A stretch of 29,013 nt of DNA from an uncultured Mycoplasmatota bacterium (GTDB taxonomy: Bacteria; Bacillota_I; Bacilli_A; RF39; UBA660), in assembly GCA_900551925.1 (NCBI GenBank), contig URXR01000007.1, forward strand, positions 1-29,013. The letters run 5' to 3'. A model generated the notes under the pieces. It was not told where the DNA came from. It saw nothing but the letters and a program-made list of their open reading frames with translations, and made no database searches. Below, one piece after another: positions 15,461-22,939 of this stretch. The translations under genes were made by a program, and so were the position numbers. The first letter of the stretch is position 1. Every line of letters begins with the position of its first letter.

Positions 15461-15469
15461 GTCTTTTTT
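15436..15469 (+). terminator. Terminator overlapping the engB stop codon
   Basis: AGACCTA pairs with TAGGTCT (7 bp, extendable by A-T pairs), loop of 15 bases, then a T-run. The right arm contains the engB stop codon. Confidence 0.75.
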
Positions 15470-15492
15470 CATACAATAAATTGGGTGATTTA

Positions 15493-15951
15493 ATGAAAAT
15501 TGTCACAAATAATGAAGATTTTACGTTATTTGTTTTTAATAAATTTATGGTAGAGACTGAAACTATTAAGAAGTATTTGAAAGAAGTTATAATTAAATTA
15601 AAAAGAAGGTATAAAAAGAATATTTCAGGATTTTATAATGTTAATGTATATGTTAATAAAAAAATAGGTATGATTTTTGATTTTGAAAAGGAAGAAGGAT
15701 TTGATTTTTTTAAAGATATAGTGGATTTAGATGTAGTTTTACATGATGAAGCAGAGGTTTTTTTAGAGTTTGAGGATTTATTTTTGATGGATAAATTTAA
15801 TGATATTTATGTGTTTAATGATAAATATTATGTGGATGTTGATAAGATTTCTAATAATAGATTTTATAAGATGTTAGAGTTTAGTCAGTTAGTTTTTGGG
15901 GAAAGATTAGAGGAAATAAAAAATAGTTTTGGGCTAGTTGTTAAAAGTTAA
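15493..15951 (+). CDS. Hypothetical protein, 152 aa, no recognised family
   Basis: No family was recognised. From the ATG at 15493 (GGGTGA site 6 bases upstream) the product is 152 residues, soluble, without signal peptide, membrane helix or Cys. The first 50 residues are basic with a Lys-rich helix ('YLKEVIIKLKRRYKK'); the rest is acidic and rich in Phe, Asp and Val, with alternating hydrophobic patterns suggesting a beta-alpha fold. Codon use resembles the neighbours, so it looks like a resident gene. It stands between engB (terminated) and dnaB, with no clear promoter of its own. Confidence 0.7.
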   Translation: MKIVTNNEDFTLFVFNKFMVETETIKKYLKEVIIKLKRRYKKNISGFYNVNVYVNKKIGMIFDFEKEEGFDFFKDIVDLDVVLHDEAEVFLEFEDLFLMDKFNDIYVFNDKYYVDVDKISNNRFYKMLEFSQLVFGERLEEIKNSFGLVVKS

Positions 15952-16003
15952 TTTTTAGTAGTTAATTGTTTTAAAATATAGTATAATAAATTTGGTGGTT
16001 TAT

Positions 16004-17269
16004 ATGATTTTACCTGCAGATAGTTATGTTGTTGTAAATAAAAGTATTGTTACAGAAGTTGATAAAAAAATTTTGGTGGATTTATATCAACCAATTATTG
16101 GAAATAAAGCGGTTTCTTTGTATTTGACTCTTCTTAATGATTTGGGAAGAAAAGATTTAGTTACTAAGGAATTTACTCATCATCATTTGCTTAGTGTTAT
16201 GCAACTTTCTTTAGAAGAAATTGTTACTTCTAGAGAAAAACTTGAAGGAGTAGGACTTTTAAATACTTATTTAAAAAAAGGCCCAGTTAATAATTATGTA
16301 TATGTACTTTATGCACCACTTAGTGCTAATGAGTTTTTGAATCATCCTATTTTAAATGTAGTTTTATATAATAATGTAGGTAAAGCAGAATATGAAAATA
16401 TTGTAAGTCTTTATAAGATTCCTAGACTTAATTTTAAAGATTATGAAAATATTTCTTTAAAATTTGATGAAGTTTTTAGTAGTGTACCAGTTAATTCTTA
16501 TTTTACTAATACGGATTTAATTAGTAAAAATAAGGGGGAAATATTATTTAAGAATGCTATTGATTTTGATTTGTTAATATCTGGTCTTGATAATAGTTAT
16601 TTAAATAAGAAAGCATTTAGTAAAGATGTGAAAAATTTGATAAATAGTTTGGCGTTTTTATATGATATTGATATTGTTACTATGCAAAATTTAATAAAAG
16701 CTAATCTTAATGAAAAGGGAATGATTGATAAAGATAATTTACGTAAAAGTGCTAGAAATTTTTATCAGTTTGAAAATAGTGGTAATTTACCTACTCTTAT
16801 TCATTATATGCAACCTAGTCATTTAAAAAGTCCAACTGGGGATGTTTCGAAGAAAGGTAAAATGATTTATACTTTTGAAAATACTAATCCGTATCAGTTT
16901 TTAAAAAGCAAATATAAGGATGGTAAGGTTGTTACTAGGGATTTAAGAATAATAGAGAATTTACTTATTGATTTAAAACTTTCTCCGGCGGTAGTTAATG
17001 TTTTATTAGATTATGTTTTAAGGGTTAATAATAAAAAACTTAATAAAACATATATTGAAACTATTGCGAGTCATTGGAAAAGATTAGAAATTGAAACTGC
17101 TGAGGAAGCTATGAATGCTTGTATTAAAGAACATAAAAAGAAGAAAAACAAAGTGGTTAATAAAAGTGGGGAAAAACTTCCTGATTGGTTTGATCAAAAT
17201 ATAGAAAATAAAAAATTAGATGAAAAAGAAGAAGAAGAATTAATTAATTTAATTCAAAATTATGATTAA
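16004..17269 (+). CDS. dnaB: Replication initiation and membrane attachment protein DnaB (Gram-positive type)
   Basis: The 421-residue protein begins 'MILPADSYVVVNKSIV', typical of the low-GC Gram-positive DnaB protein, which with DnaD and DnaI loads the replicative helicase at oriC and at restart sites. An N-terminal winged-helix-like DDBH1 region ('YQPIIGNKAVSLYLTLLNDL') is followed by a DnaB/DnaD DDBH2 region ('NLLIDLKLSPAVVNVLLDYVLRVNN', about residues 325-350) and a Lys/Glu-rich C-terminus. Upstream in-frame TTG 15992 and GTG 15995 are rejected since GGTGG serves the ATG at 16004. A TATAAT box is at 15982-15987. The helicase loader dnaI, often next to dnaB, is not adjacent here. Confidence 0.88.
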   Translation: MILPADSYVVVNKSIVTEVDKKILVDLYQPIIGNKAVSLYLTLLNDLGRKDLVTKEFTHHHLLSVMQLSLEEIVTSREKLEGVGLLNTYLKKGPVNNYVYVLYAPLSANEFLNHPILNVVLYNNVGKAEYENIVSLYKIPRLNFKDYENISLKFDEVFSSVPVNSYFTNTDLISKNKGEILFKNAIDFDLLISGLDNSYLNKKAFSKDVKNLINSLAFLYDIDIVTMQNLIKANLNEKGMIDKDNLRKSARNFYQFENSGNLPTLIHYMQPSHLKSPTGDVSKKGKMIYTFENTNPYQFLKSKYKDGKVVTRDLRIIENLLIDLKLSPAVVNVLLDYVLRVNNKKLNKTYIETIASHWKRLEIETAEEAMNACIKEHKKKKNKVVNKSGEKLPDWFDQNIENKKLDEKEEEELINLIQNYD

Positions 17270-17270
17270 A

Positions 17271-17306
17271 AAAGCTCAGGTTATTTACATGTATAACCAG
17301 AGCTTT
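17271..17306. terminator. Bidirectional terminator between dnaB and the lipoprotein gene
   Basis: AAAGCTC-a-GGTTAT pairs with ATAACC-a-GAGCTTT: a 13-bp stem with one A-A mismatch, 8-base loop, A-rich before and T-rich after. It covers the last codons of the minus-strand gene. Confidence 0.85.
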
Positions 17307-17688
17307 CTATTTTTTCTGTTGCTACTTTGATAGTATCGTTTTTGCTTATTAATAATTTGGTTTCATCTTCAGTTTTATCTTTAGTAAAATCATAATCTAT
17401 TTTTAGTTTTACTTTATTATTGTGGTTAGATATGGTAGCATATTTTTCCGTTATAAGATAACTATATTCTTGATATTTTGAATGATAATAAAGTTCAGAA
17501 TCAGTACTTAATGGCTCTGAAAATACCATTTCATCGCTATATTTATAGGTAGTTGGTTTATCATTTTCATATTTTATTTTTACAGTAGAAGTATAATTAT
17601 TAGTATTTATTTCGCATTTTAAAGTAGTTGTACAACCCGTCATTAATAATGGTATTAATAGTAGTATGATACTTTTTACTCTTTTCAT
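17281..17688 (-). CDS. Small lipoprotein, 135 aa, unknown function
   Basis: The protein begins 'MKRVKSIILLLIPLLMTGC', a lipoprotein signal peptide with lipobox Leu-Met-Thr-Gly-Cys, so it is exported and lipid-anchored at Cys19. The mature part is 117 residues, rich in Lys, Thr and Tyr with alternating beta-strand patterns, and has two more Cys ('LKCEIN' and the penultimate residue) that may form a disulfide between its two ends. No family was recognised. The start at 17688 has a GGGTGA site; an in-frame ATG further upstream would place a charged stretch before the signal peptide. It converges on dnaB and shares its terminator. Confidence 0.8.
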   Translation of the reverse strand: MKRVKSIILLLIPLLMTGCTTTLKCEINTNNYTSTVKIKYENDKPTTYKYSDEMVFSEPLSTDSELYYHSKYQEYSYLITEKYATISNHNNKVKLKIDYDFTKDKTEDETKLLISKNDTIKVATEKIESSGYTCK

Positions 17689-17747
17689 TTTAGTCACCCA
17701 TTTCATTTTATTACTTTTTTGGATATTTTTCAACATGTTAAAATAAT

Positions 17748-17776
17748 TTTACTAATATTTTGACAAATGTTATAAT
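17748..17776 (+). promoter_or_regulatory. Promoter of the NifS-like/DUF1540 pair
   Basis: TTTACT, a 17-base spacer ending in TGT, then TATAAT (17771-17776): an extended -10 promoter. The leader to the TTG start at 17857 is about 75 bases. Confidence 0.65.
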
Positions 17777-17856
17777 AGATTAAATTAATATAAATAAATT
17801 TTATATTCTTTGGTAGTATATGCTGTTTTTTAAGAAAATATGAATAGGGTGATAGT

Positions 17857-18459
17857 TTGAAAGAAGAAGTAAGAAAATCTTATGAAATTAGTAGTTTAAA
17901 ATATATGGGAAATAGTAATTCTCTTCATAGTTTAGGAGTTAATGCTAAAAAGTTAGAGATAGCGGCAGGTAAACAAATTTTAGAGGTTTTAAATTTAAAA
18001 AATAAAGAAATTATTTATACAAGTGGAGATAGTGAAAACTTTTCTTTACTTTTAAATAATATTAGCGATGATAAAATGATTTTAACAGATAATGAAGATT
18101 TTTATAAAATAGGTAGTTTGATGAAAAAAAATATTAAAATTGGAGATATTGATGATTTTAAGAACGAAGATTTTTATTTAATATCAGGTTTTAATGATTT
18201 GGAACTTGATGATTTTAAAGGACTTAGACATATATGTTTAAAAGACAAAAATGATATTAATAATTTAGATAAATATGATTTTATTACTATTGAAGAAGAA
18301 GAGTTTCCTTTTTTTGGATGTCTTATTAAAAGTAAGAATAGAGAATTAGTGCCTTTAATTCATGGTGGTAAGAGTTCTACGAAATATAGAAGTGGTACTT
18401 CTCCAGTTCCTTTAATAGTAGCTTTTTCAAAATTTATAAAACTTAAGTATAAAGATTAA
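17857..18459 (+). CDS. Truncated cysteine-desulfurase-like pseudoenzyme (200 aa)
   Basis: The 200-residue product aligns with IscS/NifS in pieces. 'NSNSLHSLGVNAKKLE' fits the early '(N)PSS.H..G..A...LE', 'EIIYTSGDSENFSL' fits 'EI.FTSGATE.NN', and 'LVPLIHGGKSSTKYRSGTSPV' fits 'L.PLI.GG.QE...RSGTEN'. Normal desulfurases have about 380-400 residues. Missing are the N-terminal 'LDNAATT', the PLP-stacking His, the Asp/Gln PLP contacts, the 'SGHK..GPKG' Lys (here 'IEEEEFPFFG'), and the catalytic-Cys C-terminal domain. It cannot be an active desulfurase. Frame and length look intact and it has promoter, site (GGGTGA) and a TTG start, so it is probably a maintained pseudoenzyme, not debris. It is co-transcribed with a DUF1540 gene. 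Confidence 0.72.
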   Translation: MKEEVRKSYEISSLKYMGNSNSLHSLGVNAKKLEIAAGKQILEVLNLKNKEIIYTSGDSENFSLLLNNISDDKMILTDNEDFYKIGSLMKKNIKIGDIDDFKNEDFYLISGFNDLELDDFKGLRHICLKDKNDINNLDKYDFITIEEEEFPFFGCLIKSKNRELVPLIHGGKSSTKYRSGTSPVPLIVAFSKFIKLKYKD

Positions 18460-18492
18460 TAAATAGTTAATAATAATATTGGGTGATTAATT

Positions 18493-18678
18493 TTGAGTAA
18501 AGATAAACAAAATATCAAGTGTGATGTTCATACTTGCAAATATTGTGATTGTGATAATGATCATTGTAATTTAAGAGAAGTAGAAATTAAAAATCAAAGT
18601 GGTTTAACTTCTCAAAAGGAAGAAACAATTTGTGCAAGTTATAAACTTGATAAAGAAAAAATGAAAGAGGAAGAATAA
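18493..18678 (+). CDS. DUF1540 Cys-rich small protein (61 aa)
   Basis: The 61-residue protein has the DUF1540 pattern: 'IKCDVHTCKYCDCDNDHCNLREVEI' spans residues 8-32 with Cys at 10, 15, 18, 20 and 25, then a further Cys in 'TICASYK' near residue 50. Such Cys spacing suggests metal binding, typically zinc; function is unknown in the family. The start is the TTG at 18493, served by GGGTGA, the same unusual arrangement as the gene before it, 33 bases upstream. Its stop codon lies within a terminator hairpin, so it ends the operon. Confidence 0.85.
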   Translation: MSKDKQNIKCDVHTCKYCDCDNDHCNLREVEIKNQSGLTSQKEETICASYKLDKEKMKEEE

Positions 18679-18702
18679 TTTTGTTATTTTTCTTCTTTTT
18701 TT
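18665..18702 (+). terminator. Terminator overlapping the DUF1540 stop codon
   Basis: AAGAGGAAGAATAA pairs with TTATTTTTCTTCTT (14 bp with two G-T wobbles, 5-base loop), followed by seven Ts. The left arm encodes the last residues and the stop codon. Confidence 0.75.
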
Positions 18703-18712
18703 ATAATATTTT

Positions 18713-18721
18713 TGATATACT
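18713..18721 (+). promoter_or_regulatory. Extended -10 promoter of the sulfotransferase gene
   Basis: TGA-TATACT, 33 bases before the TTG start at 18755; the same box form as before ftsW. No -35 recognised. Confidence 0.55.
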
Positions 18722-18754
18722 AAAGATGGGAAAATCTTTAGGAGTTGATCGGTT

Positions 18755-20710
18755 TTGAAAAAGAAGAAAAAAATATTGTGGATAATTTTAATAGGATTAG
18801 TAGTAATATTTATAGTTTTGGCAATAATATCAAGTTTTTTATTTACTGCGAATGAGAAAATAGAAACAGTTCAGGATATGATAACAGAGCAATCTGAAAA
18901 AGAAAAGGAAATAAAAAGTACGGGATATACTATAGATAGTCCGAATGTAATTTTAAATCCTTATGGTAATTCTCCTCTTACAGCTTTAGTGGTTTTTGAA
19001 ACAGAAGATGAAGTTTCACCAGAAGTTACTATTGTTGGTAAGGATGAACTTTCTACTTATACTCATACTTTTGATAAAGGTACAAAACATTATTTACCAA
19101 TATATGGACTTTATGCTGATTATGATAATACTGTAATTATAAGTTATGGAGATGTTAGAAAAGAATTAAGTATTAAAACAGAAGCTTTGCCAGAAGACTT
19201 TGTTTTACCAGAAGATATTTTTGCTAACAAAGAAAAACTTACTAATGATCTATATTTTTATACTCCTTCTTCTAGTGGTTATACGTGTGCTTACGATGTA
19301 AATGGTGAGGTGCGTTGGTATTTAACTAATTATGCACTTTGGAAAATAGATAGATTAGAAAATGGACATTTATTGGTTAGTACTGAACGTCTTATAAATT
19401 CTCCTTATTATATGACAGGTTTATATGAAATGGATTTACTTGGAAAGATATATACTGAATATAGTTTAGAAGGTGGATATCATCATGATTATTATGAGAT
19501 GGAAAATGGTAATTTGTTGGTAGCTAGTGATGATTTTAATAATAGTGATGGAACTGTTGAAGATTATATAGTAGAAATTGATAGAGAAAGTGGTGCAGTT
19601 GTTAAAAGCTTTGATTTAAAAGATATACTTAATATGGAAGATGGTAAGAGTGAAAATTGGACTAGTTATGATTGGTTTCATAATAATTCTGTTTGGTATG
19701 ATAAAAATACTAATTCAATAACACTTTCAGGGAGACATCAAGATGCTGTTATAAATATAGATTATGAAACAGGAAAGCTTAATTGGATAATTGGAGATCC
19801 TACTAATTGGAGCGAAGAATATCAAAAATATTTCTTTACTCCGGTAGGGGATGATTTTGAATGGCAATGGAGTCAGCATGCAGCAATGATAACGCCAGAA
19901 GGATATGTATTTATATTAGATAATGGTAATAATAAGTCAAAGAATGAAGAAGATTATGTTAAAGCAGAGGATAGTTACACTAGAGGAGTAATGTATAAAA
20001 TAGATACAGAAAATATGACTATAGAACAAGTATGGGAATATGGAAAAGAAAGAGGAAGTGAGTATTATTCTCCTTATATATCTGATGTAGATTATATTGA
20101 AAAAGATCATTATATAGTACATTCTGGTGGTATATCATATAAAGATGGAAAAGTATTAAATGTTCCAGCTGGGATTGGAGGAGCAGATACTCTTAGAAGT
20201 ATAACAACTGAACTTTTAAATGATGAAGTAATATTTGAACTGGTACTTCCTACGAATAATTATCGAGTTGAAAAAATGAGTTTATATACTGATAATGAAA
20301 AATTAGAATTAGGTAGAGCTAAAGAATTAGGAAGTTTGGGTAAAACAAAAGCTGATAGCAAAAAACTATGGTTATATAAAAATGTAAAAGAAATTGATGA
20401 TGAATATGAAAAACATGAGATAAGTATCGAAAAAGAAAAGGATAGATTAGTATTTACAGGAAGATTTAAAAAAGGTGAAGAAGTTAATGTTATTTTATAT
20501 AAAAATATGATTGCTAGTTATTATAATGTACCAATTAGTAAGAGACCATATACAGCACTTTGTGTAGATGTATTTACGGAAGAAGAAAATCAAAATGGTA
20601 TTGTAGTTACTAAATATATTAATAATGTAGGTTTATATGATAATTTTTCTATTTATGTAGAAATAGATGGTACTGTTTATAAAACTGATCAATATGTTAA
20701 TTTTTACTGA
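18755..20710 (+). CDS. Membrane-anchored aryl-sulfate sulfotransferase (ASST family)
   Basis: The 651-residue protein has a Lys-rich start and one membrane anchor (about residues 8-30), an N-terminal beta domain, then a six-bladed propeller of the arylsulfotransferase family ('GYTCAYDVNGEVRWYL', 'LENGHLLVSTE', 'MDLLGKIYTEY', 'YYEMENGNLLVASDD'). Probable active-site His are in 'DWFHNNSVWYD' (about 309), 'SGRHQDAVINID' (about 328) and 'WSQHAAMITPEG' (about 375); in E. coli ASST a transient sulfo-His carries the group from donor to phenol without PAPS. The start is a TTG with GGAG upstream; no ATG is near. It is a single-gene unit with a terminator. The sulfate donor or acceptor in this organism is unknown. 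Confidence 0.85.
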   Translation: MKKKKKILWIILIGLVVIFIVLAIISSFLFTANEKIETVQDMITEQSEKEKEIKSTGYTIDSPNVILNPYGNSPLTALVVFETEDEVSPEVTIVGKDELSTYTHTFDKGTKHYLPIYGLYADYDNTVIISYGDVRKELSIKTEALPEDFVLPEDIFANKEKLTNDLYFYTPSSSGYTCAYDVNGEVRWYLTNYALWKIDRLENGHLLVSTERLINSPYYMTGLYEMDLLGKIYTEYSLEGGYHHDYYEMENGNLLVASDDFNNSDGTVEDYIVEIDRESGAVVKSFDLKDILNMEDGKSENWTSYDWFHNNSVWYDKNTNSITLSGRHQDAVINIDYETGKLNWIIGDPTNWSEEYQKYFFTPVGDDFEWQWSQHAAMITPEGYVFILDNGNNKSKNEEDYVKAEDSYTRGVMYKIDTENMTIEQVWEYGKERGSEYYSPYISDVDYIEKDHYIVHSGGISYKDGKVLNVPAGIGGADTLRSITTELLNDEVIFELVLPTNNYRVEKMSLYTDNEKLELGRAKELGSLGKTKADSKKLWLYKNVKEIDDEYEKHEISIEKEKDRLVFTGRFKKGEEVNVILYKNMIASYYNVPISKRPYTALCVDVFTEEENQNGIVVTKYINNVGLYDNFSIYVEIDGTVYKTDQYVNFY

Positions 20711-20716
20711 TATTTT

Positions 20717-20750
20717 AAAAGCTAGAAATAATTAGTATTTTTAGCTTTTT
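20717..20750 (+). terminator. Terminator of the sulfotransferase gene
   Basis: AAAAGCTAGAAATA pairs with TATTTTTAGCTTTT (14 bp, one G-T wobble, 5-base loop), followed by Ts, 6 bases after the stop. Confidence 0.85.
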
Positions 20751-20751
20751 G

Positions 20752-20780
20752 TTTGCAAACATGTGTTTGTATGATATAAT
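20752..20780 (+). promoter_or_regulatory. Promoter of ruvA-tdk-ruvB
   Basis: TTTGCA, 17 bases, then TATAAT (20775-20780) with TGA in front, an extended -10. The -35 to -10 region contains the LexA-like box. Confidence 0.7.
20756..20769 (+). promoter_or_regulatory. Candidate LexA (SOS) box of the ruv operon
   Basis: CAAACATGTGTTTG has inverted half-sites CAAACA/TGTTTG around a two-base centre. Against the Bacillus consensus CGAAC-RNRY-GTTYC it matches 12 of 14 positions. It overlaps the promoter, where LexA would block RNA polymerase, and ruvAB is an SOS operon in Bacillus. Confidence 0.6.
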
Positions 20781-20799
20781 GGTTTTAGGATGTGATAAT

Positions 20800-21351
20800 A
20801 TGTATGCTTATATAAAAGGAAAGGTTACAGAGCAAACTTCTAATCAAATTATTGTAGAAAATAATGGTATAGGTTATTTTATAAATGTGTCTAATCCTTA
20901 TTCTTATCAACTTAATACTGAGGTTTTTATTTATTTGTATGAACATATAAAAGAAGATGAACATAGTTTGTATGGATTTCAAACGTTTGAAGAAAAAGAA
21001 CTTTTTTTAAAACTTATTGAGGTTAAAGGAATAGGGCCTAAAATGGCTCTTCCAATGTTTGCTACTGGTTCTATTAATGGAATAGTGGATGCTATTGAAA
21101 GGGAGAATGTTTTATATTTAAAAAAATTTCCGAAAATTGGGGAGAAAGTGGCTAGGCAAATTATTTTAGATTTAAAAGGAAAGCTTGCTAAGCCTCAAGA
21201 TGTTAAAACTGCTAGTTATGAAGAACTTATTGAGGTATTAAAAGGTTTAGGATATAAGGAAAAAGATTTTAAAGCTATTATACCTAAAATAGATGTTAAT
21301 TTAGATATAGAAATGCAAGTTAAGGAAGCTTTGAAGTTATTACTTAAATAG
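20800..21351 (+). CDS. ruvA: Holliday junction branch migration protein RuvA
   Basis: The 183-residue protein has the RuvA layout: an OB-fold ('MYAYIKGKVTEQTSNQIIVE' start, 'GYFINVS'), helix-hairpin-helix region ('LIEVKGIGPKMALPMF' and 'FPKIGEKVARQIILDLKGKL', about residues 72-130), and a C-terminal UBA-like domain III ('EELIEVLKGLGYKEKDF') that binds RuvB. RuvA tetramers hold the Holliday junction. The start at 20800 gives the family N-terminus; the longer frame back to 20749 runs through the promoter and SOS box. It is slightly shorter than usual (about 200). tdk follows after 11 bases. Confidence 0.95.
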   Translation: MYAYIKGKVTEQTSNQIIVENNGIGYFINVSNPYSYQLNTEVFIYLYEHIKEDEHSLYGFQTFEEKELFLKLIEVKGIGPKMALPMFATGSINGIVDAIERENVLYLKKFPKIGEKVARQIILDLKGKLAKPQDVKTASYEELIEVLKGLGYKEKDFKAIIPKIDVNLDIEMQVKEALKLLLK

Positions 21352-21362
21352 GGGGGATTTAG

Positions 21363-21971
21363 ATGGCTAAAATGCATTTTAAATATGCTAGTATGAATTC
21401 AGGTAAGAGTATTGATTTAATAAGAACAGCTCATAATTATGAGGAAAATGGTTATAAAGTTTTAATAATTTCTCCGATAGTAGGAAAGGACTCTAATAAT
21501 AAGATATCTTCTAGAGTAGGTCTTTATAGAAATGCTGATATTTTACTTTTATATTCGGATAATATTTTAGAAGTTTTAAAAGGAAAACTTGAGGATAAAG
21601 CAGTTATTTTAGTTGATGAAGCACAGTTTCTTTCAAGTAAACAGGTATATGATTTATTTATCATTTCTAAAGCTTTAGATATACCAGTTATTTGTTATGG
21701 ACTTAGAACTAATTTTAAAATGGAAAGTTTTGCTGGTAGTAAGAGATTACTAGAGCTAGCAGAGGTTTTAGAAGAGCTTAGTACTTTATGTGCTTGCGGG
21801 CAAATAGCTAGATTTGTAGCTAGAAAAGTAGGAGATAATTTTGTTAAGGATGGCGAAGAGGTTATAATTAAAGGTACCGAAAATATTGAGTATGTTCCGA
21901 TGTGTGGAAAGTGTTATTTGGAAAAAGTATCTAAATTGGATTTAAATAAAATTAAAAAAGAATTAGTGTGA
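21363..21971 (+). CDS. tdk: Thymidine kinase
   Basis: The 202-residue product is a type II thymidine kinase, which phosphorylates thymidine for salvage to dTMP. It has a P-loop 'ASMNSGKS' (residues 10-17), 'ILVDEAQFL' (Walker B and catalytic Glu, about 82-90), a lasso-type zinc site with 'CACG' and 'CGKCY', and the substrate region 'GTENIEYVPMC'. The gene lies between ruvA and ruvB, which are normally adjacent, so it would be read together with the repair genes and under the same LexA-like box. Site GGGGGGA lies 5 bases before the ATG. Overlaps or gaps to both neighbours are under 12 bases. Confidence 0.93.
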   Translation: MAKMHFKYASMNSGKSIDLIRTAHNYEENGYKVLIISPIVGKDSNNKISSRVGLYRNADILLLYSDNILEVLKGKLEDKAVILVDEAQFLSSKQVYDLFIISKALDIPVICYGLRTNFKMESFAGSKRLLELAEVLEELSTLCACGQIARFVARKVGDNFVKDGEEVIIKGTENIEYVPMCGKCYLEKVSKLDLNKIKKELV

Positions 21972-21979
21972 GGTGAAGT

Positions 21980-22939
21980 ATGGAAGAAGAAAAAAATATA
22001 AGACCTTCGTATATAGATGAATATATTGGTCAAAGTGAAGTTAAAGAAAATATGAAAGTATTTATTGAAGCTGCTAAGATGAGAGAAGAGGCTTTGGATC
22101 ATGTTCTTTTGTATGGACCTCCGGGGCTTGGGAAAACTACAATGGCTTATATTATTGCTAATGAACTTGATGTTAATATTAGGACAGCAAGTGGACCTTC
22201 TATAGAAAAGCCAGGAGATTTAGCAGCAGTTTTATCTTCTTTAGAACCAGGGGATGTGTTATTTATTGATGAAATTCATCGTATGCCTAGATTTATTGAA
22301 GAAATTTTATATCCTGCTATGGAAGATTTTACTTTAGATATCATTGTAGGAAGTGAGGGTTCAACTAGAAATATTAAAATAGATTTACCGCCTTTTACTT
22401 TAGTAGGTGCTACTACTAAAGCTGGAGATTTAACTTCACCGCTTCGAGATAGATTTGGAATTGTTAATAAACTTCAATATTATACGGAAGAAGAATTAAC
22501 TTTAATTGTTAAAAGAACAGGTAAAGTTTTAGATACTGAAATAGAGGATGAAGCTGCTATTGAACTGGCTCGAAGAAGTAGAGGTACGCCAAGAATTGCT
22601 AATAAGTTATTTCGCCGAGTTAGAGATTTTGCTTTAGTTGAAGGAAAATCGGTTATTGATTTAGAAATAACTAAAAAAGCTTTAGAGAGATTAAAAATTG
22701 ATAAAACTGGTCTTGATGAAACTGATAAGGAAATAATGTTAGCAATAATTGAAAAATTTAATGGAGGACCAGTGGGTATTGATACTTTAGCTACAGCAGT
22801 AGGAGAAGAGGTGTCTACTATTGAAGATATGTATGAGCCTTATTTAATTCAAGTTGGACTTTTAAAGAGAACTTCTAGAGGCAGGATTGCGACGGATAAA
22901 GCTTATCAATATTTTGAGAAAAATAGGTATACTTTATGA
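21980..22939 (+). CDS. ruvB: Holliday junction helicase RuvB
   Basis: The 319-residue protein is a full RuvB AAA+ motor: 'RPSYIDEYIGQ' N-terminus, Walker A 'GPPGLGKTT' (about residue 45), Walker B 'LFIDEIHRM', sensor 1 'LVGATTKAG', arginine finger region 'SPLRDRFG', sensor 2 'RGTPRIANKLFRRVRDF', and the C-terminal winged helix ('GGPVGIDTLATAVGEE' and 'LKRTSRGRIATDKAY'). Hexamers pump DNA through RuvA-bound junctions. Its stop overlaps the next gene by 4 nt (ATGA). TGA is the stop codon, which supports the standard code. Confidence 0.97.
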   Translation: MEEEKNIRPSYIDEYIGQSEVKENMKVFIEAAKMREEALDHVLLYGPPGLGKTTMAYIIANELDVNIRTASGPSIEKPGDLAAVLSSLEPGDVLFIDEIHRMPRFIEEILYPAMEDFTLDIIVGSEGSTRNIKIDLPPFTLVGATTKAGDLTSPLRDRFGIVNKLQYYTEEELTLIVKRTGKVLDTEIEDEAAIELARRSRGTPRIANKLFRRVRDFALVEGKSVIDLEITKKALERLKIDKTGLDETDKEIMLAIIEKFNGGPVGIDTLATAVGEEVSTIEDMYEPYLIQVGLLKRTSRGRIATDKAYQYFEKNRYTL

